Source: Rhipicephalus microplus
Lineage: Eukaryota; Arthropoda; Arachnida; Ixodida; Ixodidae
Assembly: GCF_043290135.1 (NCBI RefSeq)
Contig: NC_134702.1
Span: forward strand, 74,296,417 to 74,360,416
Direction: 5' to 3'
Length of the DNA stretch: 64,000 nt
The translations under genes were made by a program, and so were the position numbers. Below the pieces are notes generated by a model. It was given only the letters and a program-made list of their open reading frames with translations, searched no databases and was not told the DNA's origin. Of this stretch, positions 35,189 to 49,604 are shown piece by piece. Position 1 is the first letter of the stretch; each line of letters opens with the position of its first letter.

Positions 35189-37499
35189 GATGAATCAGTT
35201 GCCATCCGGGATACAGCTGAAATAATACGCCACTAGGTCAGCACCGCGTGGTTCTACAGATACGATTACTTTAACTCGTATTGTAGCTGCCAGAGATAGG
35301 GTGCTATCGCAAAAGCAACAAATTATTTGTTGAAAATGCAAAATTTGGATTTGCCTGTGTTTCCTCTATCCTTTATCTCTGGCGAATTATTTCCATGTCC
35401 AACAGCATGAATTGAATCGTATAGTGATTGCGACTGGTTCTCATTTGATTAGGCGATCACGTACACTTTTTTTGCGTGAGTGGTGAACTATTACAATAGT
35501 ATTTCGCTTCGTTCGACAATCTGAAAATTCCCCGAAAAGCACATCAGTTGTCACTGTAGAGTGCTGACTCTGTAGGTTTTTTTTTTTTTTTTTGCAGAAA
35601 TAAATGCTACTGCAGCTGCTACGTTCCTCACACAGTAAGTTTGTTTTCTCCCCATCTCTCTCAATCTAAGTTCTCATTACATGTCCTCATTTTTGTTGGA
35701 GTAATTCGGCCTGTCTACCACTGTTACGAGCACCATCTTTATTGGTGGTGACGTCTTGTAACGGGCTGGCCTCGTGTCCCCCCATAGTGGACTACTAACT
35801 ACTCTTAATCGTTCAACACTTTTTCTAAACACACAATGGAGCTCAGAACAATTAACTTGCCGCCTATTTCACATCTTCCCGACGTGAGGTGGTGAACAGA
35901 GCCGCAACGAGACAGCGCAGGGGTGCGTTAAAATAACAAAGAGAATGTCTAGAAAGGTTATTTTCAAAAATAACAGTATACGATTGTAGGTAAAGACAGT
36001 GCTTCTTTGTTTACATGAGTGTTTCGCGTGTAGCTTTTAGGGCCATGACATACTTCCAGCTATTTTGATTCCCCTTACTGTGTATAAGGGGAATCAAAAC
36101 AGTGTATAGTGTATAGGCTGTTATGACACGACAGTGTATAGGCTGTTATGAGCTCACGAAACTGTGATGTACTACTTAGAATATGCCACCCTGCATAATG
36201 ACCTTGTTCTACCTCTATCATACACCTCCATTGGTACTGATAACCCCCAAAAGGTAGGAACTGCACATGCGTAATCATTCATTCCCCGAAAGTCAGAGGA
36301 CTATAGGCAGCCTTCGAGCATCAATCATGTTCATTTTTTGTCATTCTCATTTTATAACGTTTTGTACAGCGTGCTGCTGTTTAACCAACTAATTATGTAA
36401 GAATGTTTCTGTGGCAAGCTATCGGCTGTCTGTTTTATTACGACTGATACAAGCCGTAACAAACTCAATTGAGGGACTTGTTTTTCAGCTAACATTAATG
36501 TCTTGATCAACATTTGTATATCGTTTTTTTAACGCCAAAGCATTTTATGCCGCTGTCAATCAAGACTTAAGTGACGTGTTTTTGTCACGGAAATCACATA
36601 AAAAAATACGCACGAGGAGAAAGCAAAGAAAACCTTTCGTCAACTGGAGCCAAAAATCGAGAATTTCCTTCCGCGATAACAAAGACTGCAATCAAATATT
36701 GATAGTTCACATGGTACTCACCTCACAACTTCACTTTATTTTACTTAAAAACCTAACAATGTAATGTATATCGGGTGAGGTCTGCAGACACGGTGAAACT
36801 TCACTTGAACGAATTTTAAAGAACTACATAAAAAAGTTCACTACAGTTGGCTGTGGTGAAATTGCTGTGGTGCAAGGAGGAAAAGAAAACACACGTTGTT
36901 TAAATTAAAGTTTAATTCCCTTTTTTTTTGCTATGTTGCTTATTGCCATATGAATTTCTGCTTAATTAGCCTGTTTTGAGAAATGAAGCATTATTTTGCT
37001 GCACTTTTACAATAATGTCTGCGGATGTCACGAAAACATTCACTGCAACGTTTTTGATTCACTGTGTCCACACTCACATAAACCATCTTGGGTTCAGTAC
37101 TCTAATTCTAATTTCTAATTCTAACTTTCGATTACATTAGTGCTGCTTTATATCAAAAAAGGAGAGCATGGAATCTGTAGCACACACCTGCACTGGGAGA
37201 TTGGCCGAGAACTGGGTAGTTCTATATAAGGAAATATTTTTATTTTGTTAGGTAACGTCTTTAAAATAATCAGATAAATCAAGGAAAAATAAGTATTAGA
37301 AAATGACAGTTAGAAATTATAGATATAGAAAATGAAGCGGATAATTTCAGCAACGAACAACAATAAATAAATGGAATACATAAAGCAATTTGGGAACAAG
37401 TAACTTATGAGTAATAATTTGTTCTACAGACTGAACGTCTCTGAACCTTTAATAAACTCCTGCTATGCATCAGCAACTTTCCCGTCACCGAAATCTTAG
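35189..37499. other. intergenic DNA, two small repeats
   Basis: A poly-T run at 35579-35594 and the third copy of the dispersed 37-bp motif at 35798-35834 (AACTACTCTTAATCGTT...TTTTCTAAACACAC). Otherwise AT-rich DNA without recognisable features. Confidence 0.45.
36063..36099. repeat. perfect hairpin, 15-bp arms, 7-base loop
   Basis: TTTTGATTCCCCTTA (36063-36077), CTGTGTA, TAAGGGGAATCAAAA (36085-36099). It is followed by two direct copies of AGTGTATAGGCTGTTATGA-like sequence (about 36107-36150). Confidence 0.95.
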
Positions 37500-37740
37500 G
37501 AACAAAGCCCCCAAATAAAAGTACGTTTGGATCTTATGAGACGGAAGACGGAATCCAATGTAATTTTGCGTAACAAATGCGGCGTATCTTTTAAAATATA
37601 TTAGATAATGGTCAGTGGTTTCAGGGACTCCACAAAACCAACAATTAGGGTGAGCAGCCAGACCAGCTCTGTGTAAATAAAAACTGCGATAAGGATCTTG
37701 ACACCGCAGCCTAGTAATAGCGACTTATTTTTCGTGCTTC
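37500..37740 (-). pseudogene. LINE ORF2 C-terminal fragment
   Basis: The minus-strand translation reads HRAGLAAHPNCWFCGVPETT followed by DHYL, preceded by TRLRCQDPYRSFYL. This fits the Cys/His-containing region after the RT or RNase H domain in I/R1/Jockey-type LINEs (HxxGxxxxPxCxxCGxxETxxH pattern). The continuing sequence has stops. The upstream minus-strand frames up to about 37976 are open in pieces without recognisable domains. It is a short dead fragment. Confidence 0.55.
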
Positions 37741-39440
37741 CTCTTTTTTTCTCCTCCTCTGGGCTGAAGCTACAGCCCTTTCTGTGAACAGAGCAGTGTC
37801 TTTCTTAACGCAAGAGTCACAGGTGACGTATTGCTCGAAACGCCACGCACTATCCAATCTTTCAGACAATTTCTTATCAATATAACGTGAGAAACATCGG
37901 ATGGTGTTACACAATACGTTAAGGCAGCTGAAATGCGCTCTGCAAAAATCTCGCGAAGCTTAAATTGTGTTGCCATTATGTCCAGTGGCGCTTAGGCGGA
38001 GAATTTAAAAACAGAGAGAGTTCGTACAACTGAATAGTTCGTTTAACTGATGTTCCTTCAAGTAGAGTTTTGCTTGTTTCATATTGGTGGCTACACAAAT
38101 TTATTGAGTGGCGCTACAGATGAGTTCAATCAATAAATTTTGACGAGCATGTATTTCGGCGTTGTAACGGCACAGGCCGTTCCAATCAGGCGATAATTGA
38201 CAGTCAAGAACTCTACCACATGTGAGTGGCGTAGCCAGAAGATGGCACACGAAAACCATGCCCAGACCCCCTGAAATATTTTTGCCATAACATCCAGAGC
38301 AAAAAATGACTATATTAAGGGGGTGCCTCCCTCACCATCCTGAAAAATATTTCTACCTCCGCCCCAGCCGCATATCAACCAAGGGCTCGAAACCTTTTAG
38401 GGACTCTACACAGGCGTCATTCCGAGTGAGAAGTCACGTTCACAGCTGTACATTTGCTTAGCAGAGGCGTTTAATCGTGCTAGGTGTCCATCGTGTGGTC
38501 TTCGCAACGAATAGATGGTTGAGATTTGCCCGCCCAGTACTAGAAGCTTCGCCATAAAACATCATCATTATCATCCTCAGTCCCATCAACAGCGTCAACA
38601 AAGTATGCAGCCACGTATGTGCACACATGCCTTTACGGACGTGGTCTGCAGCTTCTTCCAAAATTATTATGAATGATGGCGCTGTGGGTACTTTACAACT
38701 GTACTGTACTTCCAGTGGGGTCATGTCACAGTTAATGACGAAGGGCGGAGGTGGCGAAAGCGGCAAAACTTTCCCAAAATCCACTAGTCTTCCAAATTAG
38801 TCCGGCACCGACCTTTTAGCCACGGGGATGTCAGAACTAAAGCAATGAAGGTATACATGGGCACCCATTAAGCTTATAAACATGACATCTCATCATTTGA
38901 TGAAAAATTTAGGCGAACATCTGCTTAAAATTGGGGCAAACATGAAGTTTTCTTTTTTTCCAGATTCGTTTTCCATGTGCCAATTTCATTTGCGAATTGG
39001 AGAGATAGCTGAAGGACCTGACAGCTGCAAGCAATATTTTAGCCGTTTATTTACTATTGCAATCCATTCAAATGAAAATGTGCTTCTACAAAGGTAGGTA
39101 AAGTATATATGGTGAAGATGGTGCAATGACACGACGCCTGGGCTATGATGATTGCGAATAAATCTGAAAGATGAGGTTTTACAAAAGGGCATGTTTACGT
39201 GGAGGTCCAGATTTGCCGATGAACCGATTGAGCACCGTGATCACAACAGGAGAGGTCCTGATTGGACACTGAAGCAAATACGCATCGGCAAATACCGGGA
39301 GGTGCTTCTCATGCTTCATTGTGACAGCTTTCTCCTCAGTCGTACCGGCCGCATTACAAAGACTAATTCACCATCAAAGCGTCTATTTATTGTCTCTTTT
39401 TTTTTTGTCGTTTACTGCTCTTTCTCAGCAAGAGAGCATC
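37741..39440. other. intergenic DNA, nothing firm
   Basis: AGTGGCGTAGCCAGAAG at 38226 resembles sequences at 10287 and 39869 and may be a repeat end. Otherwise no feature recognised. Confidence 0.35.
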
Positions 39441-39880
39441 GTTTCGGGGAAGCCTTGAAGTGAACGCGCGCTGCCCGAGACACAACGACCTCCGGTCCAC
39501 CGTCCCCACTACACGCAGCGAGTGGACTGCACAAGAAGCGCGGCTGCGGGAGAGGAGTCGTGTCGCCTGCATATCTGGCGCGGTCACTCACTCACTCGCG
39601 CAAATTTCCCAGGAAGTCGAAAGCATTCGCAGATCTAGTTTGGAATGCGGCGTGCGTTTCTCACACCTGAGCGCGTGGTGTTGTTGCAGCGCCCGAAGGC
39701 CGGTGATCCTCGCATGCTTCGAGTTCTTGAGCACGTCGTTGTCTGTACCTGAGTGTGCATTTGTGTTCTCTCTGTGCCTGCTTTCGTGTGCAATGCCAGG
39801 CTTCAGTGCGTCTAAAAGCATAACCCTGTATTTGACATCTAAACACCGGCTACAACGTGTTTTGCCAGTGGCGTACCAAA
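39441..39880. other. CpG-rich patch, function unknown
   Basis: A GC- and CpG-rich island of about 440 bases in AT-rich surroundings. A 151-codon + frame from 39460 begins with GTG and has no domain; the minus strand is also open. It could be a small regulatory region or repeat. Confidence 0.3.
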
Positions 39881-41689
39881 CCAACGCTCTAAACTTCTTG
39901 ACGAAGCTTATCTAGATAATTATTAACGAAGAGGGATAATACTAAGCTTTGACATTAGTCTATCATTGTATCACTCCATACGCCATGCCAGCGACTGCCT
40001 GATCTGTGCCGGAGCGTGGCGACGGGCATTGCTTTCATGGCGTAAATCGTAAATTTCTTCTTACTCTCTTTCTCTCTTTCTATCTTTCACGGGTGACCGC
40101 GGTTCCACGTAGTTACAGTTTGGCGAATGCATGCCACGGTGAACACCTCCCTGTTTTCTATTACGCGCTGTATTTCTCGTGTGTAGCCGTGCATTCTGAT
40201 ACGCACTACATGCAGAGTAACATTCTCGTTCCTTGATGCTGACGCAAGACTTCACCAGTAGTTAGGAGCATCCCACCGCATTTTACCACCTACTAGGAGC
40301 AAGCAGCTTTAGCCAACATCAGCGGCACAACACATATCCGAAGCGTGACATGACAACCCTCTTCCTCCCTCCCGAGCGACGGAAGATGCGGCTGAAAACC
40401 AAGAGCCAGGCGCCGACAGCAGCTATATTTATTATGTTTCGTTTTGTTACCTATCAGAAATTGGTTCCCTTGAAGCAAATCCTCTTGAGAAAAATATTCA
40501 GGTTGTAATTGTTTGATTGATTAATTGATTGATTGATTGATTCACTTGCTGCATTCCTACCCTACATTAAGACAAGAGATGTGAGTGTGTTGATCACTTA
40601 TGGTTGTAAAGCGTATAATTTCCTGTTTAAAGGCTGCAGCATTTTCTAATAGCGATTAGAAAGAGTAAGCGTGGAACAAGGACTTGTGATGGTATTATTT
40701 TCCTAATAAATCTATGCGTTGATTCCCTGCTTCGGCGCTAGAATAAATCTGTTCATAAACAGAGAACAATTTTCTCGTACACTAACATTTCATGTGGTCC
40801 CATGAGAGCAATTTATAAATTCGCTTATCCATCTGCCTCGAAACATCACAAGAATTTAATTCGTTTCGCTGTGTGTGAAAAACACGAAGCATTTTAGCAT
40901 TAAAGAACAAACACGTCGTACCCACGCTAAATAGTCGGGGTTGCACGAAACGCAAGTACTAACCATGGTCGCGGCGCCAATTTGCATGAAACCACAAACT
41001 GAACGTAAGAGGGCCATACGCATTACTTTAAAAATGGCATGGCTGCGGCGTATTCGCGTCAGCAAATCTGAAAGGAGGCATTAGCTTGAAATGAACACGA
41101 GAAACAATAACATGGGCACGCCAAATTCCCAGGCTCGCAGATGCCCAAGAAGATGCATAAAGAAAAAAACAACGGGAAAATAGAGTACGTCCTGGAGTAC
41201 TTCATTTCAAAAGGGGTGTCCACGTGCCGTTTTCCTGCTTGACTGGTCAAAAAAGAAACAAGTAAACGCAAGGTATCAACTGAAACTGTAGCCACGTGCC
41301 GAAGTGAGGGCTCCGAATGCTGCCGTCAAATGGTGCTAGGAACGCCGTTGCACTCCTCGTGTTCAGGGAACTGGAAGTCAGCGAGAACTCCCGTAAACCC
41401 GGAATGGTTGGTTACGATGTTTTGTTATCAACCGGAAACCACTCAGCCTAAATAGTAAAACGACACCGCTCCCCTTTCCTCCCGCATGTTTTCGTTTTGC
41501 TTCTCTTATGCGATGTCATCTCTCCTTTCATGCATGTTTCTCACCTCGAAGAGGCGGTTTAAGTATACAGACGCTGGCTGCGCTTTTTTTTTCTTTTTCA
41601 TCTATGAGTAGACTTATAGATGAATGCACGCACGCAAGCTTCAAAAGAGAGAAAGAATTTTCAGAACACGTGGAGAACCGATGCGAGGA
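39881..41689. other. intergenic DNA with a (TTGA)n run
   Basis: TGATTGATTGATTGATT-type repeat at 40512-40542. Nothing else recognised. Confidence 0.45.
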
Positions 41690-42665
41690 GGAGGAGGAAT
41701 AAACGTTTATTTTTGGAAATGGTGTAGCACTGTATAGGTGCCACGTCCACCTTAGGTGGGAGGTCTCCTCATTCCAGGAACCCTCTGGCCTTCGCTGCCT
41801 CCTTGGCCCTCGCGACGAGACGTCGTTGTTGGTCCAGGTCCTCCACGGCGAGTTTGGCCTCCCACGTTTCGAGAAGGTGTTCGTTTTCTTGAACAGTGTC
41901 GCAGGTATTCGGGGGAGGCGAATGTATAATGCATGGACACTCGAGGATCAGGTGTGCCAACGTGTCAGATACGGCGCGGATTGGGCAAACATATTCATGT
42001 AATGTGGGGCACAATCGGTGCATTAGTATGCCGTGTGTGTATATGTTGCTCTGCAGTCTTCTCAGTATGGTGCGGTCCTCTTTGTTTGGCTTCGGGTGTG
42101 GATACTCTCTGTGCGCCAGCCTATGGTGTTGCAGTATTGCAGAGTAAGTCTTAGGTAACGACTCAACCTCCGCGGACGCAGTCGTGGCGTCTAGAAAGCG
42201 GGAAGGTGTAGCTCGGTAGGCGTGATAGCGGGCCGCGGGATGAGCCACCTCGTTTCCCTCCAGTCCTTCGTGCCCAGGAACCCATGTCACACTGGTGAAC
42301 GGCATCAGTGTGCTTCGGCGCTGCAATATCTGGATTGCGTGGGTAGACACACGACCTTTGCTGTAGTTTCGCATGGTTGCTTGAGAGTCTGTAAATACTG
42401 CAGCTGCATCCAAGCACGTTGTGGTAGCTGCAGTTTCTCCTCTGCAGTTTCTGGGCTAAGGGTGCGTACTGTGGCAGATGCGAGCTCTGCGCCTCGAGAA
42501 TCAACGACGCTCAAAGCGTAGGCGCGTCTCTACCAGCATACTTGGCGGCGTCTGTATATCTGGCGTCCGGATCTTGGCTATGAATTCGTCGTAAAGCATT
42601 CACTCGTACCTGCCTTCTTTCCTTGTGATGTGTGGGGTGCATATTGATAGGAAAACATTGTCTAC
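41690..42665 (-). pseudogene. I/R1-type LINE, RNase H domain and 3' end
   Basis: Read on the minus strand, the fragment opens with MHPTHHKERRQVRVNALRR and YTDAAKYAGRDA (first strand of RNase H with its Asp), continues in other frames with LSVVDSRGAELASATVRT, then in the frame 41769-42413 with AVFTDSQATMRNYSKGRVS, VTWVPGHEGLEGNEVAHPAA (the conserved His and GNE-Asp/Ala region) and a long tail containing LILECPCI. RNase H would remove the RNA template during target-primed reverse transcription. The frame changes twice, and the usual Asp after NE is replaced in NEVAHPAAR, so it is dead. The element ends near GAGGAGGAATAAACG. The upstream RT domain is absent. Confidence 0.8.
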
Positions 42666-43478
<813 letters not shown>

Positions 43479-43806
43479 TAAAAAGAAGACACACGTCGAA
43501 AAACGGAAAGGTTTCCTTACGTTTCGGCCGTGGGACCGGCCTTCGTCAGAATAACAGATGTAACAGTGGTACAACAGCATATAAGCGCATACGTTTCGCT
43601 TGCAATAATCACGTGAGTGCAAACATCATAAAAACAAGTACAACAATCAGAGATCAAATCTATATGGGGGCCCCCGTATCACATCCTACTTATAAGCAAT
43701 CAAATAACAAGTCACGACACGTGCAGCACAAGGATTACAGCTGGTACAAGCAATAACATCTACAGCTGTCACTGGTGCAAGACGCTGAGTTTCCCCGTAC
43801 TCTCAT

Positions 43807-44271
43807 TTAAACCGCCTGCGATTGTATTGAACTTAAAGATGAGAAATGATTCGCGCACTTCCCTGTCATGATGCGTTCGGAAGCCAGACTCCAGAATCGT
43901 GGCTCTAATGTTTCAAATGAGTGGCCCATTGCGTTAGCATGCTTTGATATTGGAAGGTGAGGAAGTGAAGAGATATGAGCCTTGTGATTGTTAAACCGAT
44001 ATCGGAAGGGTGTTTCGGTTTCGCCTAAGTACTGCATTCCACAGATCAAGCATTCCAGGAGGTAAACTACATTACGCGTGTCGCAGTTATAGTGACCATT
44101 TATTTTCACGCTGAAGTTAGATGCGGTGGTGTTTGCGATAAGTGAAGTGGTCATATGCTGGCAGACTTTGCAACGAGGTTTGTTGCAAGGACGGCAGCCA
44201 GTAGGTTTACTGCGTATGCTTTTTGACGACGTGAGTAGGTCACGCAGATTTTGCGCTCTTCTGTACGTCAC
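43807..44271 (-). pseudogene. GIY-YIG endonuclease domain of Penelope-like element
   Basis: The frame of about 154 codons contains RPCNKPRCKVCQHM (CxxxxCxxC-type zinc-binding linker before the nuclease), then NVVYLLECLICGMQYLGETE, the GIY-YIG strand pair with VYL and QYLGET in place of the signature triplets, then FRYRFNNHKAHI with the conserved Arg and the helix, and LEPRFWSLASERI near the end. In active elements the domain nicks DNA to prime reverse transcription. The frame overlaps the end of the RT frame by a few bases because of a one-base shift at about 44280-44290, so the two domains were one polyprotein originally. Confidence 0.8.
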
Positions 44272-44942
44272 ACGCGGTGGTTCTGGGAAAATTGATTTAA
44301 GTCGTTCGCTTTGTACAATATGTTATGGTGCTTTCTTAAAATGGCATTTACGTGTTGCGCAGGCGCGGAAAATGTTAGAACAAGGTTAGTGCAGGAGAAG
44401 ACCGGCTGTTTATTCTTGGTGCTTAAAAGCGTTTTGCGGTCCTGGTTACTTGCCCTTTTTATGGCGTCATCTATAATCTTGTAAGGGTATTTCTGTTTTG
44501 ATAAAGCATTCCGAAGCTGCGCACAATTGGAATTAAAATCAGTTTCTTGGAAGCATATTCTTTTAAAACGAAGGGCCTGGCTGTAGGGTATGCTGGTTTT
44601 AGAGTGCTTGACATGGTTGCTATTAAAGTGAAGGTACTGTTGAGTATCAGTTAGCTTTCTGTAAACTTTAGTGGTAAGCTTGCTGTCACACAATGTCACT
44701 GTTACATCAAGAAAGTTGATAGTTTGTCCTGAGTGGGTATGAGAGAATGAAATGGACGGATGAGCGTTGTTGAAATCGTGAATAAACGATAAGAGATGAG
44801 GCTCACCGTGCTGCCAAATCATGAATATATCGTCAATGTACCTTTTGTAGTACAATGGTTTAAGTGAACGGCTTGTCAGAAATTCGTTTTCGAGTATGCC
44901 CATGAAAATATTGGCATAATCAGGGCCTATGGGTGTGCCCAT
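44268..44942 (-). pseudogene. reverse transcriptase (fingers/palm to thumb) of Penelope-like element
   Basis: The frame starts MGTPIGPDYANIFMG, the substrate-binding motif before the active site, and continues with LYYKRYIDDIFMIW, the YxDD catalytic box intact, then TINFLDVTVTL and VYRKLTDTQQYLHFNSNH typical of Penelope RTs. A further 28 codons of the same domain lie upstream at 45134-45212 beyond the SINE (translation contains ESNNFEFDGTYYL), confirming that the Ruka copy interrupted the RT. The N-terminal half of the RT is absent. Confidence 0.85.
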
Positions 44943-44961
44943 CGAGGTGCCATTAACTTGA
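44943..44961 (+). repeat. target-site duplication of Ruka in Penelope RT (left)
   Basis: CGAGGTGCCATTAACTTGA, repeated identically at 45115-45133. The last few bases may belong to the SINE tail. Confidence 0.92.
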
Positions 44962-45114
44962 TTGATATGTGGGGTTTAACGTCACAAAACCACTATATGA
45001 TTATGAGAGACGCCGTAGTGGAGGGCTCCGGAAATTTAGACCACCTGGGGTTCTTTAACGTGCACCCAAATCTGAGCACACGGGCCTACAACATTTCCGC
45101 CTCCATCGGAAATG
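44962..45114 (-). mobile_element. Ruka-type SINE, 5'-truncated, inside Penelope RT
   Basis: The + strand reads TTGATATGTGGGGTTTAACG to CCTCCATCGGAAATG; head and boxes A/B are missing. It is bounded by identical 19-base duplications of the RT coding sequence. Confidence 0.93.
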
Positions 45115-45133
45115 CGAGGTGCCATTAACTTGA
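45115..45133 (+). repeat. target-site duplication of Ruka in Penelope RT (right)
   Basis: Identical partner of 44943-44961. Confidence 0.92.
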
Positions 45134-45210
45134 AGGTAATAAGTGCCGTCAAATTCAAAGTTGTTAGATTCCAGGACGAATTTTAAAAGGGTCATCAAAG
45201 TCGAGCTGTC

Positions 45211-45354
<144 letters not shown>

Positions 45355-46124
45355 TTCATTTCATATACGAGAGCACTTACGGAATAAGGATCTACTTGAT
45401 ATGATATATATTGTGTGGCAATGTCATAGGTACATATATATAGCTGGATTTTAGCTGGATTTGAACCCACATAGGAACCGATCCCACCAGATATACCTTC
45501 ATATATGGTAAACGGAAGGCATATGTGCTCATTTATATATGTGGCCACATATAATTAGTCGACCCATATATGTGGCCAGATATAATTTATGCAAGTGTCA
45601 TATCTGACATGTCCATAAGGGATACGCTTCGGAACATGGCCGCAATCTGAATCTAATTCTTGTCGCCAAATAAGCGAGAATATTCAGCTTATTCTTGTGC
45701 CTCGTGGTCTTTGAACTTTCAAAGTTGACAGTACGTAATCGTGAGCGAAGTACTAGCGCGACCGAAAATGTTCGGTCGGACAGTTCAAGTTTTTTGAAAT
45801 CTCGACCTGTTTGAGATAGGGCCTGTGACAGGCAGTGTACATAGACACCAGCACATTTACGGCATGCTACGGTTTGAATATTCATTTAGTTTATTTCGAC
45901 ATCACAAAAGACATTGCAAAATTCTCTACACGGATACTGTGGCACAAAAGTGAAAAGTCACTAATGCTTGACGAAGGCTTTCGCATCATTTGACAAATAG
46001 CAACAGCAGCATAAGATCATTAGTCATCGTACAACATTAAAACCACGTACTTCAGGCTCACGTTGATAAGTATTTAAAACTCGTAGAGAAAATGTTTCAT
46101 GAAAGGTACATTATTAACTGTTGA
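45355..46124. other. intergenic DNA with a short tandem repeat
   Basis: TATATGTGGCCACATATAAT at 45536-45555 recurs as TATATGTGGCCAGATATAAT at 45569-45588. A box-B-like complement (GGATTTGAACCC) lies at 45459-45470. Otherwise nothing recognised. Confidence 0.4.
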
Positions 46125-46525
46125 ATGCGAGGCATTTCTTAGCGAACTTCGGCAACTTTGAGCGTATCTATCTAGCCGCTTACGTTTGGGTGCTCTCTTG
46201 GCCACCGCGTTAACTTGGCGTGAACCAAAATCATCATGGGAGGGCAAGATGGTTTGACGAATATGACGCACTGGTGAATACATGACTACAGTCACAGTCG
46301 CGTCACGTACGTTGTCAAACACTTTCCGCCAGGCAGTGGCACATGCCCACGGGCGGGTATGTGCCGCCACTTGTATGTGGGTATGTGCCATGAGTGATTG
46401 ACATTATCTACCTAGGAACGACGAGAACACAAATGGGATATTTTAACGCGTGAGCGTTAAGCAATACCCGACATCGGCAGCGTCGACCCAATGAAGGCAT
46501 ATAATAAATGTGAATGCTAAGAAAA
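46125..46525 (-). mobile_element. third-family repeat, body only
   Basis: Reverse complement of the body of 33350-33900, with landmarks TTCTTAGCGAACTTCGGCAA, CACTTTCCGCCAGGCAGTGG and CCCACGGGCGGGTATGTGCC. Where the 33.7-kb copy has (GATA)41, this one has only GTATCTATCTAG (46165-46176). Confidence 0.7.
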
Positions 46526-46529
46526 ACTT

Positions 46530-47512
<983 letters not shown>

Positions 47513-47778
47513 AGGAGGTATTTCTCACAGTAGCACGTTCCCAGCGACCTCACCCCCATTGGCCGCGCTGGCTAGTTTTCCGGTGGCGAAGAGGGCGCTT
47601 TGCGACGCAGTGGTGAAGGAGAACGATGAGCACGAGGTCGCGGTTGGGGCGTTAAACTCCTGTCAGATGCCGGGGAGTGGTTGCGGAAGTTGCTGGGCCA
47701 ATAGTTGTCATCCGGTGGTATGTGGGCCGGCCGCCGGACACCATGAGGCTCTTCGGAGGGTCGTGAAGAGTCGGATGG

Positions 47779-48787
47779 TTAATGATACCGAGGAGTCACC
47801 CGACGGTTGCAAAATCGCGATATGTGTTCTGGCACACCGCAGGAATAGCACACCGGCCGAGGTCGAAATGTCGGTCGCTCGTCGATGAATAGAGTGTCAT
47901 CATTTGCTCTAGTGTGACGGATGTACTGGTTGGGAGCGTCGTACCGAGACGTCGGGTGTCGAGGAGGCATGCACTGAGAGCGTCGGCCATACCGCGGCGC
48001 GGGAAATCTGGTTGTCATCCTTGACTGTGGGGCTGGGCTGTACTCCACAGTTGCCGCGCTTATCGTCGGTTGCCATGGGGTCAAAGGAGGCACATCCATA
48101 GCCTCACGTGGCATACACAACTCGCGATGGTCAGCTGTCGAACACGACATTTCTCGGTGGGACGGTTCCTCATGAACAATCTGTCGAATGGTAGAAAAAA
48201 GTCGAGGCCAGGATTCGTGTCCACACTGGCAAACGTTGTAACGTTAGCCAGCCGACCGAACTTGGGCGCAATTCGACGCATCTTGAGCGTTTCAAACGTT
48301 CGGCAATGTTGAATGACGTCGGACACAGAACTGAGGCTTTCTTTTCCAATTAGAGAATTATACACGTCCTCAGCAATTCCTTTGAGCAGATGCCCAACTT
48401 TGTCCTCTTCCGACATGGTAGCACAGACCACCTTACACAGCCTTAACACTTTTTCTATGTAAGTGGTGCATGTCTCACCTGGTAGCTGTGCCCGTTGCGA
48501 CAGTGTTTGCTCAGCTCTTCAACAAAAAGATCCCACGTCGTGAGTGCGTCCTCGTGGTTCCCGTACCATACCAGTGCGGTGTCGGTCAGGGAGAACACTA
48601 CGTTGGCTAGCATAGCGGCTGCATCCCAACCGTTGGACTTGCCCACACTTTTGTACTTGGTGAGCCAGGCGTCGACATCTTCTTCGGCTTTTCCTCCGAA
48701 GGGCGGTGGAGCTCGGTAGTACGGAAGCGGGCCAGATGGTGCCGTCCTGGAAACTCCTGCTTCTTCGGGCATGTCGAAGTCACTCAC
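47779..48787 (-). pseudogene. gag of gypsy-type element with two frameshifts
   Basis: The first part (48787-48455) has PPPFGGKAEEDVDAWLTKYK and SLTDTALVWYGNHEDALTTW, the capsid pattern of Ty3/gypsy gag. A second frame (48449-48081) continues with TMSEEDKVGHLLKGIAEDVY. A third (48150-47779) ends with a CCHC zinc knuckle, CYSCGVPEHISRFC, in an Arg/Pro-rich tail. Each frame change breaks the protein, so it is a pseudogene. Confidence 0.8.
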
Positions 48788-48883
48788 GACAGATGGTGGG
48801 AGACCGGCAAGTCGACGGCTTCGTCGAAGCTGTGGCAGTGATCGTTCCGTAGTTGAAGCGCTTACCCAGCTCCTCCACCACTC

Positions 48884-49055
48884 TGTTACCTTTGAAAGAG
48901 ACTGGTAGACGCTGAAAGGGGCCGTTCATTAGGTCGTGAGAGGCAGCTCAGAAGCGGCCGACTGGTTAAAGATCCTCCTGATCCTCTTCTTCCTCTCTCG
49001 CTCTGGGTGACAAGTGCGTTCAGCGTATACGCTTCTTTGTCTTCGTGCATGTACG

Positions 49056-49060
<5 letters not shown>
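48884..49060 (-). repeat. probable 5' LTR of minus-strand gypsy element (177 bp)
   Basis: Bounded by TGTTACC and GCAACA on the + strand, so it has inverted TGTT...AACA ends, and lies directly before the primer-binding-like site. There is no second copy in the window, so the call rests on position and ends only. Confidence 0.5.

Positions 49061-49141
<81 letters not shown>
49061..49141. repeat. (AT)n microsatellite
   Basis: About 40 AT units next to the outer end of the LTR. Confidence 0.97.
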
Positions 49142-49142
<1 letters not shown>

Positions 49143-49604
49143 ACACGAGCATGTAGTGGGTTTGTGGCTGTTGCGTGGCTAGTGTCATCATTAGTTGTGT
49201 GTGTCGAGGGATTTTGGTCGGCAGAAAAGACGACGAAGAACCGAAGAACTCTCGCTGCTCGATCGAACCTGGAGCCTCTACACTGGGTTTCAGCCACAGG
49301 GATGTTTTATTCGCCGTTCAAGAATACATCACTGCGACTAAACGATTTTCTTGCTAAATTGCTGTCTCACTATTTTTCTTATTTTTTTTCTGCAAACTTG
49401 ATATCGGTATTTCAAATCAAAATTAAGTTACAAAAAAATTGTAGGAATGACGCAATGCTGAAAGTTTAGGGCAAATTCGCCTTATAATTGGCCAATCCCC
49501 TTCTTTGGGTACGAGCCATTTGCACAGGAAAACAACAACAACAACAACAACAACAACCTGTTCCCCTGTTCGCTACACTGTTACCTGCACTGATTTTATT
49601 ACCG
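49142..49604. other. unassigned DNA with (CAA)n
   Basis: (CAA)n at 49531-49557. The stretch lies just upstream of the + strand gypsy element and could hold its degraded LTR, but no second copy exists to prove it. Confidence 0.35.

Noticed and set aside
39460..39915. 151-codon + frame as a gene
   Set aside because: It begins with GTG, the minus strand is equally open, and no domain or signal peptide is convincing.
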